Positions 54,157-62,490 of a stretch of DNA of 64,000 nt are shown here, in pieces. Source of the stretch: Sulfurospirillum tamanense (lineage in GTDB: Bacteria; Campylobacterota; Campylobacteria; Campylobacterales; Campylobacteraceae); contig NZ_JAFHKK010000004.1 in NCBI RefSeq assembly GCF_016937535.1, positions 1 to 64,000 of the forward strand, given 5' to 3'. Position numbers and translations under genes: made by a program. The notes beneath the pieces were generated by a model. The model ran no database searches and was not told the origin of the DNA. It worked only from the letters and a program-made list of their open reading frames with translations. Numbering within the stretch: the stretch's first letter is position 1; each line of letters begins with the position of its first letter.

Positions 54157-54711
54157 TTACTTTGAAATACTCACCATCGCAGGCCGTAAAACGCGGTCTT
54201 TAATGGTATATCCTTTTTGAAACATTTGAACAATCTGACCGCTCTCGTGTTCTTCACTTTCTACTTGCATGACCGCTTCGTGGACATTGGGGTCAAATTC
54301 CCCTTCGCCATTCACTGCACTCACGCCGTGTTTTTCAAAACATTTTTTAAACTGTTCAATCGTTAGCGCAATGCCCTCTTGAATCTTGCCAGCCGCTTCG
54401 TCGCCTTGACTGCCCGTATTTGCCGCGATCTCTAGGGCGTCGATAACAGGCAAAAGGTCTCGCGCAAACTGCTCGTGTGCATAAGCGATGGCCTGATACT
54501 TCTCTTTTTCAAGGCGCTTGCGCAAGTTTTCAAACTCGGCATTCGCGCGAAGGTAGCGGTCTTCAAGAACGCTCACTTGCTCTTTTAGTGCCACCACTTC
54601 TTCCTCACAAGAGGGCGTTTCTAACACCTCTTGGACATTTTCTTCTTCTAGTGGTTGCTCACACACAGGCGTCTCTTCCTGTGGCGTATCGGTTGCATTT
54701 TTTTTACTCAC
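54157..54711 (-). CDS. grpE: Nucleotide-exchange factor GrpE
   Basis: A 184-residue GrpE with an acidic, disordered N-terminus (about 1-40), a long coiled coil (ALKEQVSVLEDRYLRANAEFENLRKR), the four-helix part with LLPVIDALE, and a C-terminal beta domain with FDPNVHEAVM and KGYTIKDRVLRPAMV. It releases ADP from DnaK. The ATG overlaps the hrcA stop (ATGA). Confidence 0.97.
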   Translation of the reverse strand: MSKKNATDTPQEETPVCEQPLEEENVQEVLETPSCEEEVVALKEQVSVLEDRYLRANAEFENLRKRLEKEKYQAIAYAHEQFARDLLPVIDALEIAANTGSQGDEAAGKIQEGIALTIEQFKKCFEKHGVSAVNGEGEFDPNVHEAVMQVESEEHESGQIVQMFQKGYTIKDRVLRPAMVSISK

Positions 54712-55505
54712 GCATCCTCCTTTGTCATTATAAAAAACCGTTCATAGTCGGCATACAAGCCGCCCAAACAAAACACATGCGCATCTTCACCTTGGTAAAT
54801 CGCTTTGTGTTTCATGGCGACGTACCCCTCTGGCACCAAATCTTCAAAAAAAAGTCCCTCGGTGAGCGCATCTGGAAATCCAGGGTCTAAAAAGAGGCGA
54901 AACATGGTCGGGTTTTCCTCAGCTTTTGCCATTTCATACACGCTCATTTCTCCTCGTTTAAACAGCACTTTTGCCTCTTTGACACGCGCTGCTTTGTCGC
55001 GTAGTTCATGCAAGCCAACCTGAGTGCCAATGCTCTCAAGGTCTTTTGGCGTTGCGCCTATGAGGCTCGTCAAAAAACGCTCCAGGGGACTTGAATACCC
55101 CAACACTATCTCTTCGCCGCCTAAAACTAACAATAAATAGCGGTTTTCAATATTCACAATCTCTTGGAGTGCTAAAGGCACCGCTGAGAGCACAAGGCAG
55201 TATAAGCCAAAGGCATCCACTGCAGGGGCAAGCTTGTCGCCAAGTTTGAGTGGTCGGTCAAAACGCAAGCGTTCTTCCCAATACTGCCTCATCGCAACAT
55301 CCGTAGGCACGCGTCCCCCACTTACATGTAACTGGGTGAGTACGCCTTCTTGGGAGAGTTTTTTAAAATAGACACGAATGGTTGAGGCGGGAATGTCTCC
55401 TGGCATACGCAAGCCAAGTTCAGAAGAACCAATCGGAAGATTCTCTTCCAAATAGGCTTTGATAATGGAGTCAAGGATTAAATCGCGCTTACTTACTCGT
55501 GGCAT
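54708..55505 (-). CDS. hrcA: Heat-shock repressor HrcA
   Basis: A 265-residue HrcA, shorter than the ~340 typical of Bacillus but usual for this phylum. The N-terminal winged helix (RDLILDSIIKAYLEENLPIGSSEL and PASTIRVYFKKLSQEG) is followed by the conserved LHVSGGRVPTD and a GAF-like domain. It binds CIRCE and represses its own operon until misfolded protein builds up. A CIRCE-like site overlaps its leader. A palindrome copy (55322-55331) encodes the LHV of the conserved motif. Confidence 0.93.
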   Translation of the reverse strand: MPRVSKRDLILDSIIKAYLEENLPIGSSELGLRMPGDIPASTIRVYFKKLSQEGVLTQLHVSGGRVPTDVAMRQYWEERLRFDRPLKLGDKLAPAVDAFGLYCLVLSAVPLALQEIVNIENRYLLLVLGGEEIVLGYSSPLERFLTSLIGATPKDLESIGTQVGLHELRDKAARVKEAKVLFKRGEMSVYEMAKAEENPTMFRLFLDPGFPDALTEGLFFEDLVPEGYVAMKHKAIYQGEDAHVFCLGGLYADYERFFIMTKEDA

Positions 55506-55506
55506 A

Positions 55507-55533
55507 TTAGCACTCTTCCTTTCTGATTGCTAG
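55507..55533 (-). promoter_or_regulatory. CIRCE operator of the hrcA operon
   Basis: TTAGCACTC, nine bases, then GATTGCTAG. The left arm is a perfect CIRCE half-site and the right arm matches 7 of 9. It begins two bases before the hrcA ATG and covers its ribosome site, so HrcA would block both the leader and transcription. Confidence 0.85.
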
Positions 55534-55537
55534 GTGT

Positions 55538-55543
55538 ATTATA
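55538..55543 (-). promoter_or_regulatory. -10 element of the hrcA operon
   Basis: A perfect TATAAT on the minus strand, placing the transcript start at about 55531, inside CIRCE. Confidence 0.65.
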
Positions 55544-55686
55544 CAGCATTGAGTGAATAGATGTCAAGAGTTTATATGCAATGCTTTAAATAAAGATTCT
55601 TTAGTCTAATAGACTCAATCTTTGGAAGGAGTGTTGCGCGGGAAGGAATTTTCAACGAAAGTTAGAAAAAAGGACTAGAGGAGGCT

Positions 55687-55717
55687 CTACATGTAAGCAA
55701 AAAATCCTTACATGTAA
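55687..55717. repeat. Pair of palindrome copies at the end of the 43-residue gene
   Basis: A near copy (CTACATGTAA, 55687-55696) and an exact copy (55708-55717) give 10-bp inverted arms around a 10-base spacer. The exact copy supplies the stop codon of the small gene. Apart from this pair, the hrcA promoter and CIRCE, I see nothing else in 55506-55707. Confidence 0.8.
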
Positions 55718-55839
55718 GGAGAGAGAAAAAACGAACGAAGTTTGTAAAACACACGGAGGTAAAAAGGGGTTGGCTTGGAACACAAGCAGGAGAAAAGGTC
55801 GTCAAGTCCTTGGCGCTCTTGGTTGGTTAAGCGGGTCAT
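55708..55839 (-). CDS. 43-residue protein coupled to the XRE regulator
   Basis: A frame starting MTRLTNQERQGLDDLFSCL and ending PYM. Its ATG overlaps the TGA of the XRE gene (ATGA), with AAAGGAAAAGG upstream, so translation is very likely. The N-terminal half is amphipathic and acidic, with a Cys pair (FSCLCSKP). The C-terminal half is basic and aromatic. The stop lies in the palindrome. I do not recognise the family. It may be a partner or antagonist of the regulator. Confidence 0.6.
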   Translation of the reverse strand: MTRLTNQERQGLDDLFSCLCSKPTPFYLRVFYKLRSFFLSPYM

Positions 55840-56084
55840 TCCTTTTCCTTTAGTCCTCGACGAATGCGTCGAATTAAATGCAAGGCATCTTCATCTTCTA
55901 GCTCGCACAGCAATTCAAACACAGCCTTAGCGGCTTGCGGGTCCGAGTTGCCAAGTCTCCAGTCTTGATAGGTGCGCATGGAAACCCCAAGTCGCTCGGC
56001 CATCTTTTTCTGAGAAATCTTTTTGCCAAAATGTTTCGACTCCACCGCATTGTGAAGCAAATTGAAAATGTCGCTCGTTTTCAT
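55836..56084 (-). CDS. Small XRE-type helix-turn-helix regulator
   Basis: The 82-residue protein has the helix-turn-helix KKISQKKMAERLGVSMRTYQDWRLG (about residues 21-45) and an acidic, then basic C-terminal helix. It probably binds DNA as a dimer. The upstream region (56085-56280) is very AT-rich and holds no other gene that I can support. Context with a coupled 43-residue protein suggests a small regulatory pair; the target is unknown. Confidence 0.82.
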   Translation of the reverse strand: MKTSDIFNLLHNAVESKHFGKKISQKKMAERLGVSMRTYQDWRLGNSDPQAAKAVFELLCELEDEDALHLIRRIRRGLKEKE

Positions 56085-56280
56085 GGTGGAGATTATAGCC
56101 TAGATTGAATTAAATACCACAAATCTTTCACTCTAAAAGTAAAATACTACCAGAATAAAGCAATAATTACAACAAAAAAAGTAAAAAAACATATCTTTCA
56201 TGCAGAAAAACGTATAAAATTTTTATATTAGGCTTATATGGATAGGGAAAAAATATGAAAGAAGAAGGTAAGGGAAGGTA

Positions 56281-56312
56281 AAAAAAGAAGAAGGGGCGGC
56301 AAAAGGCCGCCT
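56281..56312 (-). terminator. Rho-independent terminator of rpsO
   Basis: On the minus strand a GGCGGC/GCCGCC stem with a short loop (56293-56312) is followed by CTTCTTCTTTTTT, four bases after the rpsO stop. Confidence 0.85.
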
Positions 56313-56316
56313 GAAA

Positions 56317-56589
56317 TTATTTGTCTCGAAGTCCCAACTCAGCAATCACTGTCGTAAAAGTTGCATAATCTTTACGTTTAAGGTATTTCATGAGGCGCTT
56401 GCGCTGACCAACAAGTTTCAAAAGTCCTAAGCGTGAAGAGTGATCTTTTTTGCTTACTTTTAAGTGTTCTGTCAAATACTTGATGCGCTCAGTAATGAGT
56501 GCAATTTGAACCGCTGGAGAACCGGTATCTCCCTCTTTTTTGGCAAACTTAGCAACAATTTCTTGTTTTTTCGCCGAATCCAAAGCCAT
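56317..56589 (-). CDS. rpsO: Ribosomal protein S15
   Basis: A 90-residue S15 with the family pattern KEGDTGSPAVQIALITERIKYL, HLKVSKKDHSSRLGLLKLVGQRKRLMKYL and YATFTTVIAELGLR. It binds 16S rRNA in the platform of the 30S subunit. AGGAGG precedes the ATG and a good terminator follows. It is divergent from the Rrf2 gene. Confidence 0.98.
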   Translation of the reverse strand: MALDSAKKQEIVAKFAKKEGDTGSPAVQIALITERIKYLTEHLKVSKKDHSSRLGLLKLVGQRKRLMKYLKRKDYATFTTVIAELGLRDK

Positions 56590-56771
56590 AATGACCTCCT
56601 GATTGGTAATATTTGGAGCGGTATTCTATCCAAATAAACCAAAAAACTGCTGAAGTATTTCTTAGCCTCTCTTTTCTCTCAAAACCTTACATTAGGTCGC
56701 TTCTTTAAACGAAAGTGCAGTGTAGATTTAGTACTATTATACTCTTATTTGCAGATCCACTAGGAGTCCTG

Positions 56772-57176
56772 ATGCTATTAACCAAAGCGAGTGAATACGC
56801 CCTGCTCTCCTTGATTGCTATCTCCCAAAAAGAGACGCCACAAGATGTAGACACCCTCTCGACCCAACTGGGCATTTCTAAAAGTTTTTTGGCAAAAATC
56901 CTCCAAAGCCTTGCCAAAGAAGGCGTGCTTCGCTCCTTCAAAGGGGCGCACGGCGGGTTCTTACTTACCCCAGAAGCCAGAAAAATGACCATCAAACACA
57001 TCATTGAATGTGCCGAAAAGCGCGCTATGAATGTCTTTGAATGCTCTCCCTCTCCAGGTCACTGTCCCAACAACCGTGCTGAATTTTGTAAGATTTGGCC
57101 CTTTCTTAATAAGCTCCAAACAAAAATTGATGACTTTTTAGATACCATGACGCTCAACGATATCATCAAAGATTAA
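56772..57176 (+). CDS. Rrf2-family regulator with Fe-S cysteines
   Basis: Started at the ATG at 56772 (AGGAG six bases upstream), 134 residues. The winged helix has ASEYALLSLIAISQ and LAKILQSLAKEGVLRSFKGAHGGF. Three cysteines follow in a C-x6-C-x7-C pattern (FECSPSPGHCPNNRAEFC), close to IscR (C-x5-C-x7-C). An Fe-S or nitric-oxide sensing role is therefore likely, targets unknown. It lies nine bases ahead of flhA; the order with rpsO and flhA is conserved in Campylobacter. Confidence 0.88.
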   Translation: MLLTKASEYALLSLIAISQKETPQDVDTLSTQLGISKSFLAKILQSLAKEGVLRSFKGAHGGFLLTPEARKMTIKHIIECAEKRAMNVFECSPSPGHCPNNRAEFCKIWPFLNKLQTKIDDFLDTMTLNDIIKD

Positions 57177-57185
57177 AGGCAGTGT

Positions 57186-59369
57186 TTGGCACGTTCTAAG
57201 CGAAGTATCCTCGCTCTTATAGCTCCCTTTTTAGAACCTCTTCTTCGGGCTAAAGACCTTACTATTGTTGCTTTGATTATGGCGATTCTTGCCATCATCA
57301 TTGTCCCACTCCCTAGCGGTGTGCTCGATTTCTTTTTGACCATTTCTCTTTCCCTCTCGGTGCTCATTATTCTCATTTCGCTGTACATTCCCAAGCCCAC
57401 CGATCTTACAACGTTTCCAACCCTCATCCTCATCATCACCCTCTTTCGCCTCTCGCTCAACATTGCCACTACGCGGATGATTTTAAGCAAAGGTCACGAA
57501 GGTCCTGATTCGGTCAGTGATATCATCTCAAGCTTTGGAGAATTTGTCGTAGGTGGCAACTATGTCATTGGGGTGATTGTCTTTACCATTCTTGTGCTCA
57601 TTAATTTCATGGTCGTTACCAAAGGCTCCACGCGCGTTGCCGAAGTGGCTGCGCGTTTTACACTAGACGCGATGCCTGGAAAGCAAATGGCCATCGATGC
57701 TGACCTAAACGCAGGGTTGATTGATGAAAAAACCGCCAGAGAACGGCGCGAATCCATCATTCAAGATGCCAACTTTTACGGCGCCATGGACGGTTCGAGT
57801 AAATTCGTCAAAGGTGACGCGGTCGCGGGTATCATCATCACTATCATTAACATCATTGGCGGGTTTTTAATCGGTGTTTTTCAAAACGACCTCGACATGG
57901 CAACCAGCGCGCAAACCTACACCATTTTAACTATCGGGGATGGCCTTGTTTCACAACTTCCCGCCCTCATCTCTGCTACCGCTACTGGCATCATCATCAC
58001 ACGGGCAAGCAAAGAAGAGACCAACTTTGCAGAGGGTGCCATTAACCAACTTTTTGATGAGTACAAAACCTTGCTTATTGTGGGTTTTATTTTGCTCATC
58101 TTCGCCCTTGTGCCTGGACTTCCTACCTTTTCACTGGGCTTTGTTGGGATGATTTTTCTAGGAATTGGCTACCTAATGAAGCAAACCAAAGAGGGTAATA
58201 TTTCTTTTGATCTCACCAAACCTCTCCCCAAGGCCGAAGCAAAAAAAGCAGCTGAGGCGGCTAAAGAATCTGAAAAAAAAGCAACGCGGAAAAGCCCAGA
58301 AGAGATCAAAAAAGAAGAAGAAAGCGCACTACAAGATATCTTGAAACTAGAAATTCTAGAATTGGATTTAGGCTACCAGCTCATTAAGCTTGCTGACCCC
58401 AACCAGGGGGGAGATTTACTGGAACGTATCCGCAGTATGCGCCGTAAAATCGCGCAAGATTTTGGCTTTTTAATGCCACAAGTGCGCATCCGAGATAATT
58501 TACACCTTAGCCCTAATCACTACCAAATCCAACTCAAAGGTATTGACATAGGATCAGGAGAGATTTACCCTGATAAATTCCTTGCCATGGACAGTGGCCT
58601 TGTAACAGATACCGTTCAAGGGATACCTACCAAAGAGCCAGCATTTGGTCTTGATGCATTATGGATTGATCCTGAGAAGAAAGAAGATGCCATCATTAAA
58701 GGGTACACCGCTGTAGACCCCGCCACAGTCATCTCGACGCACATGAGCGAACTGGTAAAAAAACATGCCGAAGAACTGCTCACGCGCCAAGAAGTACAAC
58801 ATTTGGTGGACAAACTCAAACACGATTATCCTGTAGTTGTAGAAGATTGTTTGCGGGTGGCAAGTATTGGGCTTATCCAAAAAGTACTCAAAGCCTTATT
58901 GCATGAAAACATCCCCATCAAAGACTTGCTTACCATTCTTGAAGCCATCAGTGATGTGGCGGAGATTACTAAGAATGTAGATATTCTTGTTGAACAAGTG
59001 CGTGCTAAGCTTTCACGCGTTATCACCAAGCTTTACAAGGATGAAGAGGGGCGGCTAAAACTCCTCACCTTTAACGCTCCCACTGAACAACGTCTTCTTG
59101 ATATGCTCAAGCAGCGCGATGGCATGCGTGATTTGATGCTTAATATCGGACAAATCAACACTCTTGTGCAAACCACCACCCAAGAGGCCCAACGCCTTTT
59201 ACAGCGAGGTATTGCACCGGTTGTTATCATTGTTGATCCGCTTTTGCGCAAATCCCTTTCGGATATTTACGAGAAGTTTGGCTTGGACGTTGTGGTATTG
59301 AGCCATGCCGAAATCGACCCAAGCACCCCTTTTGAAGTCATGGGCTCCATTGAAATCGAAGGCCTATAA
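57186..59369 (+). CDS. flhA: Flagellar export-gate protein FlhA
   Basis: A 727-residue FlhA starting at a TTG with AAAGG upstream. Eight membrane helices occupy about residues 15-315. The FHIPEP signature lies around the second cytoplasmic loop ([15 protein letters not shown]-like and [28 protein letters not shown]). A charged linker (about 325-375) leads to the soluble ring domain that docks chaperone-substrate complexes. It is the core of the flagellar type III export gate. Confidence 0.96.
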   Translation: MARSKRSILALIAPFLEPLLRAKDLTIVALIMAILAIIIVPLPSGVLDFFLTISLSLSVLIILISLYIPKPTDLTTFPTLILIITLFRLSLNIATTRMILSKGHEGPDSVSDIISSFGEFVVGGNYVIGVIVFTILVLINFMVVTKGSTRVAEVAARFTLDAMPGKQMAIDADLNAGLIDEKTARERRESIIQDANFYGAMDGSSKFVKGDAVAGIIITIINIIGGFLIGVFQNDLDMATSAQTYTILTIGDGLVSQLPALISATATGIIITRASKEETNFAEGAINQLFDEYKTLLIVGFILLIFALVPGLPTFSLGFVGMIFLGIGYLMKQTKEGNISFDLTKPLPKAEAKKAAEAAKESEKKATRKSPEEIKKEEESALQDILKLEILELDLGYQLIKLADPNQGGDLLERIRSMRRKIAQDFGFLMPQVRIRDNLHLSPNHYQIQLKGIDIGSGEIYPDKFLAMDSGLVTDTVQGIPTKEPAFGLDALWIDPEKKEDAIIKGYTAVDPATVISTHMSELVKKHAEELLTRQEVQHLVDKLKHDYPVVVEDCLRVASIGLIQKVLKALLHENIPIKDLLTILEAISDVAEITKNVDILVEQVRAKLSRVITKLYKDEEGRLKLLTFNAPTEQRLLDMLKQRDGMRDLMLNIGQINTLVQTTTQEAQRLLQRGIAPVVIIVDPLLRKSLSDIYEKFGLDVVVLSHAEIDPSTPFEVMGSIEIEGL

Positions 59370-59395
59370 ATGCATACATTACGAAGGAAAACCCC

Positions 59396-60433
59396 ATGAA
59401 TACTTACCATCTTTATCACCTTTCTCATACTGACCTTGATGGGTATGGGTGCCAACTTGTCACTCAGCACTATTTTGAAAATATTAGTTTTTACAACTCA
59501 AATTATGGCAAAGAAATCGAAGAACGCTTTTTGGAAATTCTTGAGGAGATGGAGAAACGCAAAGCGGCTAAAAACCTTGTTTTAATCACAGATTTAAATC
59601 TCACGGTTGAGCAATGTGAAATCCTTGAAAAAGAGCTGCAAAATGCTTCAGTAGAAGCGCGTTTACTCTTGCTTGACCACCATAAAAGCGGGCAAGATTC
59701 CTACGAAAATCACCCTTGGTATTTGCTTGATGACACGCGCTGTGCCACTAAAATCACTTATGATTTTTTTTCCGCACTTTATACACCAGATACAGCTTTG
59801 TCGCGCTTTGTGGATGTGGTAAATGCAGTGGATATTTGGCTTGACCAAGATTCCCATTTTGAACTGGGCAAAGTCGGCCTTGGACTTGTGGCAAACGCCA
59901 GAGAAATTAACCGCATTATGTTTGCCAAGCCCAATAGTCACTATCTACTCACTTTGCTTCAAAGTACCCAAGCGTATTTTGATCAACCCAGTCCCCACAT
60001 CGCGTTAGATGAAGCTATTCATGGGCTCAAAAAACGCTATTTTAGAGCCGATAAGCCCGATGACACCCTTAGCAATCTTGTCTCTAGCCACATGGTAAGC
60101 TTACTGACACGCTACAAAGAACGTATGAGCATCTCCTATAAAGGCCACAAAGGAATTTTGACCTACAACATCGGCAACGTCTCTGTCGTGGGCAACGATT
60201 TTTTAGCAGCAAATCCCGATTTTGATTTTTTCATGGACGTTACTTCCCGCAAAACTGTCAGCTTTCGCTCTAGCGGCAAGATTGATGTGAGCAAAATGGC
60301 CAAGGCCCTTGCCAATGGTGGCGGTCACCCTAATGCGAGTGGAGGAATGTTAACAACTTTCAAAGATAGCTTTGTGTATGATAGGGTTCTTTCACAAGTC
60401 AAAGAAATCATCTCCAAAAACGAGGAAAAATAA
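59396..60433 (+). CDS. DHH-family phosphoesterase (nanoRNase-like)
   Basis: A 345-residue protein with the N-terminal DHH domain (SHTDLDGYGCQLV, LITDLN, LLLLDHHKSG) and a C-terminal DHHA1 domain ending GGGHPNASGGML. Metal-binding residues are intact. Members degrade short RNA oligonucleotides, pAp or cyclic dinucleotide products; which one is not decided by sequence. Given four c-di-GMP genes nearby, pGpG is a candidate substrate. It follows flhA by 26 bases. Confidence 0.85.
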   Translation: MNTYHLYHLSHTDLDGYGCQLVTQHYFENISFYNSNYGKEIEERFLEILEEMEKRKAAKNLVLITDLNLTVEQCEILEKELQNASVEARLLLLDHHKSGQDSYENHPWYLLDDTRCATKITYDFFSALYTPDTALSRFVDVVNAVDIWLDQDSHFELGKVGLGLVANAREINRIMFAKPNSHYLLTLLQSTQAYFDQPSPHIALDEAIHGLKKRYFRADKPDDTLSNLVSSHMVSLLTRYKERMSISYKGHKGILTYNIGNVSVVGNDFLAANPDFDFFMDVTSRKTVSFRSSGKIDVSKMAKALANGGGHPNASGGMLTTFKDSFVYDRVLSQVKEIISKNEEK

Positions 60434-60434
60434 C

Positions 60435-60695
60435 ATGAATGTTAAAAAAACCAACGAAGAATTAGTGCGCGCAGAATTTGAAATCGAAGAGTTGGCCATG
60501 CAACTTGCCGACATGCTGGGCGTCGCGCTCCATTTTGCGGGCGTTAAAAAAGACGACATCCCAAAAGCCGTAGATGCGTACCTTGATGGTATTGATGAAT
60601 GCTTCGGGGAGGACGAGGATGGCGAGATGGGCTTTGAGGAAGTGGTGAAAGTTATCACTCATCTCCAAAACACCAAGCCCGAGCTCTTTAAATAG
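60435..60695 (+). CDS. Small acidic protein of unknown function
   Basis: An 86-residue protein with GAGG before the ATG and a strongly acidic C-terminal half (DGIDECFGEDEDGEMGFEE). It is co-transcribed with the DHH gene (1-base gap) and followed by a terminator. I do not recognise it. The longer frame from 60372 overlaps the DHH gene and is unlikely. Confidence 0.72.
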   Translation: MNVKKTNEELVRAEFEIEELAMQLADMLGVALHFAGVKKDDIPKAVDAYLDGIDECFGEDEDGEMGFEEVVKVITHLQNTKPELFK

Positions 60696-60698
60696 ACC

Positions 60699-60721
60699 AA
60701 AGCCACCTCGCGTGGCTTTTT
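60699..60721 (+). terminator. Rho-independent terminator after the DHH operon
   Basis: AAAGCCAC and GTGGCTTT pair around a 5-base loop, followed by a short T-run, four bases after the stop codon. Confidence 0.85.
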
Positions 60722-60724
60722 CTC

Positions 60725-60880
60725 ATGAAATCTACACTAACTTCTTCTTTTTTAAAAGCCTTGTTTGCTATCATTGCGGGGCTCATTCTAGGCCTCTCGG
60801 GCGGAAAAATTCTCAGTGGCGAAGGAGCACGCACCCTTAACCAAGAAATTGAGGCTATAAAATCCTTTTTTTGGCGCTAA
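60725..60880 (+). CDS. 51-residue putative membrane protein
   Basis: A frame MKSTLTSSFLKALFAIIAGL with one strong membrane helix (about 9-28), a glycine-rich turn and a short amphipathic tail (EIEAIKSFFWR). It starts four bases after the terminator T-run, so it has no room for a ribosome site or nearby promoter, and its end overlaps cmoA (opposite strand) by 4 bp. It may be read through from the DHH operon, or may be chance. Confidence 0.4.
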   Translation: MKSTLTSSFLKALFAIIAGLILGLSGGKILSGEGARTLNQEIEAIKSFFWR

Positions 60881-61587
60881 GCTTTCTTGGCAAGGTATGT
60901 TGCGAAATTACCCCACTTAAAGAGTGTTTCCACCTGAGCAAACCCTGCTTTTAATGCCATCTCTTTGTTTTCTTGTTCAGTGTAAGGCACAAGTACATTT
61001 TCCAGCGCTTCACGCTTTTGGGAAATTTCAAAATCACTGTAGCCTTGCTCGCGCTTAAAGTCCAAATACACTTCAATCATTGCCTTACTCAACACGGGGT
61101 CCTCGTGCACAATTTTTTCACTAAAGATAAAAACACCTCCTGCTGTAAGTGCGTCACAAACAGAAGCCACCAACAAAGCACGTTTGGGAGGGCGAATAAA
61201 CTGCAAAGTGTAGTTTGCTACAATAGCCTCAGCTGAAGGAATGCAAAGTGTGGTAATATCTGCTTTTTCTAAAGTTATTTTTGCACCAAAAGCATGGGTT
61301 TTTTGTGCAGCAATTTCAAGCATTGCTTCGGCATTATCAAAGCCGTAAAGTTGCAGAGGCACTTTGGCGTATTTGTGTACCATTAAAAGAGTGTTGGCCG
61401 TGGAGCACCCCAAATCAACTACGGTGTCATTTTCTTTTAGTATGGCGCACAAAAGCCTCGCAATGAGTGCAAGATTTTCTTTGTAAAAAGGAATAGAACG
61501 CGCAGCCATGTCATCAAAAACGCTCGCTACAGATGCATCAAACTCAAACTGCTTTTCGATAGGACGTGTAAAAACAGTATCCATCAT
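60877..61587 (-). CDS. cmoA: Carboxy-S-adenosyl-L-methionine synthase
   Basis: A 236-residue CmoA. FDDMAARSIPFYKENL, the Rossmann loop VVDLGCSTANTLLMV, GFDNAEAML, the NYTLQFIRPPKR segment and GGVFIFSEK are diagnostic. It makes carboxy-SAM from prephenate and SAM, the donor used by CmoB (28098-28997 in this window, not adjacent). Start at 61587 or the next Met (61584). Confidence 0.93.
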   Translation of the reverse strand: MMDTVFTRPIEKQFEFDASVASVFDDMAARSIPFYKENLALIARLLCAILKENDTVVDLGCSTANTLLMVHKYAKVPLQLYGFDNAEAMLEIAAQKTHAFGAKITLEKADITTLCIPSAEAIVANYTLQFIRPPKRALLVASVCDALTAGGVFIFSEKIVHEDPVLSKAMIEVYLDFKREQGYSDFEISQKREALENVLVPYTEQENKEMALKAGFAQVETLFKWGNFATYLAKKA

Positions 61588-61695
61588 TAACCTTTATAGT
61601 GTTCTTAGTGCGCATTATACAAAAGCTTGTCTGGAATGCGCTATAATACTTCAAAGTTGGCACACTTATTACAATTTTTACGATCAGGAAACGTC

Positions 61696-62490
61696 ATGAA
61701 TAAAGACTTACAAGAACTCACCGATGACACCATCCGAGAAATCCGAAAATTAGAAATTGTTTTGCCAGAAATTTACCGCGATATTTTTTATGCCATGGCA
61801 AAAAAACGTGGCATCACCATCAATGAGGACGACAAAGAAGAAGCACTCACTTACGCTCTTGTAAAAATCCAAAAACTCTCCCAAGAAACCCAGAAATCCG
61901 CTCATGAGCTCCAAGAGCATGTCGCACAAGCCCAAGAGGCTGTTGAAAATAGAGACGACGAAGCTCTGCATACCATCCAAGATGACTTAATGGCGCTGGA
62001 GAAAAAGATTAAACGTTTGCAACATGAAATTTATCTCGATAGCCTCACGGGAATGTTTAACCGCCGTTGGCTTTTTGAAAAATTTCTAGACGACAACACC
62101 TTTACATGTAAAGGCTCTTTTGCTTTTTTAGATATTAACGATTTTAAATCCGTCAACGACTCTTACGGACACGAAACAGGAGATAAGGTGCTCCAAGTTC
62201 TCGCAAGAGTGTTGCAAAAAATGGAAAATGTAAGCGTCGTGCGTTTTGCGGGTGATGAATTTGTTATTGTAAGCATTGTGCATTCCAGCGAAAAACTCCA
62301 CCAAATGCTTTCAACTGTTTACAAAAACCTCAAAAGCACACCACTTAAAACAGGGGAGCAAAAGTTTTTTGTCTCCTTTTCCTATGGAGTCAGTGATTTT
62401 GATACGGGAGACACCTTTAGCGATGTTTATATCCGCGTTGACGCCCTAATATACCAAGACAAAGCAAATCATAAAGCAGAAAAAGTGTAA
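61696..62490 (+). CDS. Soluble diguanylate cyclase (GGDEF protein)
   Basis: Started at the ATG at 61696 (AGGAAA upstream), 264 residues. A helical N-terminal domain (about 1-110) of unknown sensing function precedes a GGDEF domain with LTGMFNRRWLFEKF, FLDINDFKSVNDSYGHETGDK and the active loop AGDEF. The first Gly is Ala, which is tolerated in some active cyclases. No membrane segments. A palindrome copy (62102-62111) encodes TCK. The frame from 61627 lacks a ribosome site. Confidence 0.85.
   Translation: MNKDLQELTDDTIREIRKLEIVLPEIYRDIFYAMAKKRGITINEDDKEEALTYALVKIQKLSQETQKSAHELQEHVAQAQEAVENRDDEALHTIQDDLMALEKKIKRLQHEIYLDSLTGMFNRRWLFEKFLDDNTFTCKGSFAFLDINDFKSVNDSYGHETGDKVLQVLARVLQKMENVSVVRFAGDEFVIVSIVHSSEKLHQMLSTVYKNLKSTPLKTGEQKFFVSFSYGVSDFDTGDTFSDVYIRVDALIYQDKANHKAEKV

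Noticed and set aside
53991-54203. A 70-residue open frame with an internal repeated peptide on the plus strand
   Set aside because: It is only the translation of the tandem structured repeats C and D, antisense to the grpE-dnaK gap, with no ribosome site.
60046-60053. A second GCCGATAA with a CAAA 15 bases upstream, resembling a FliA promoter
   Set aside because: It lies in the middle of the DHH coding region about 380 bases from the next gene and the -35 has a mismatch; probably chance.
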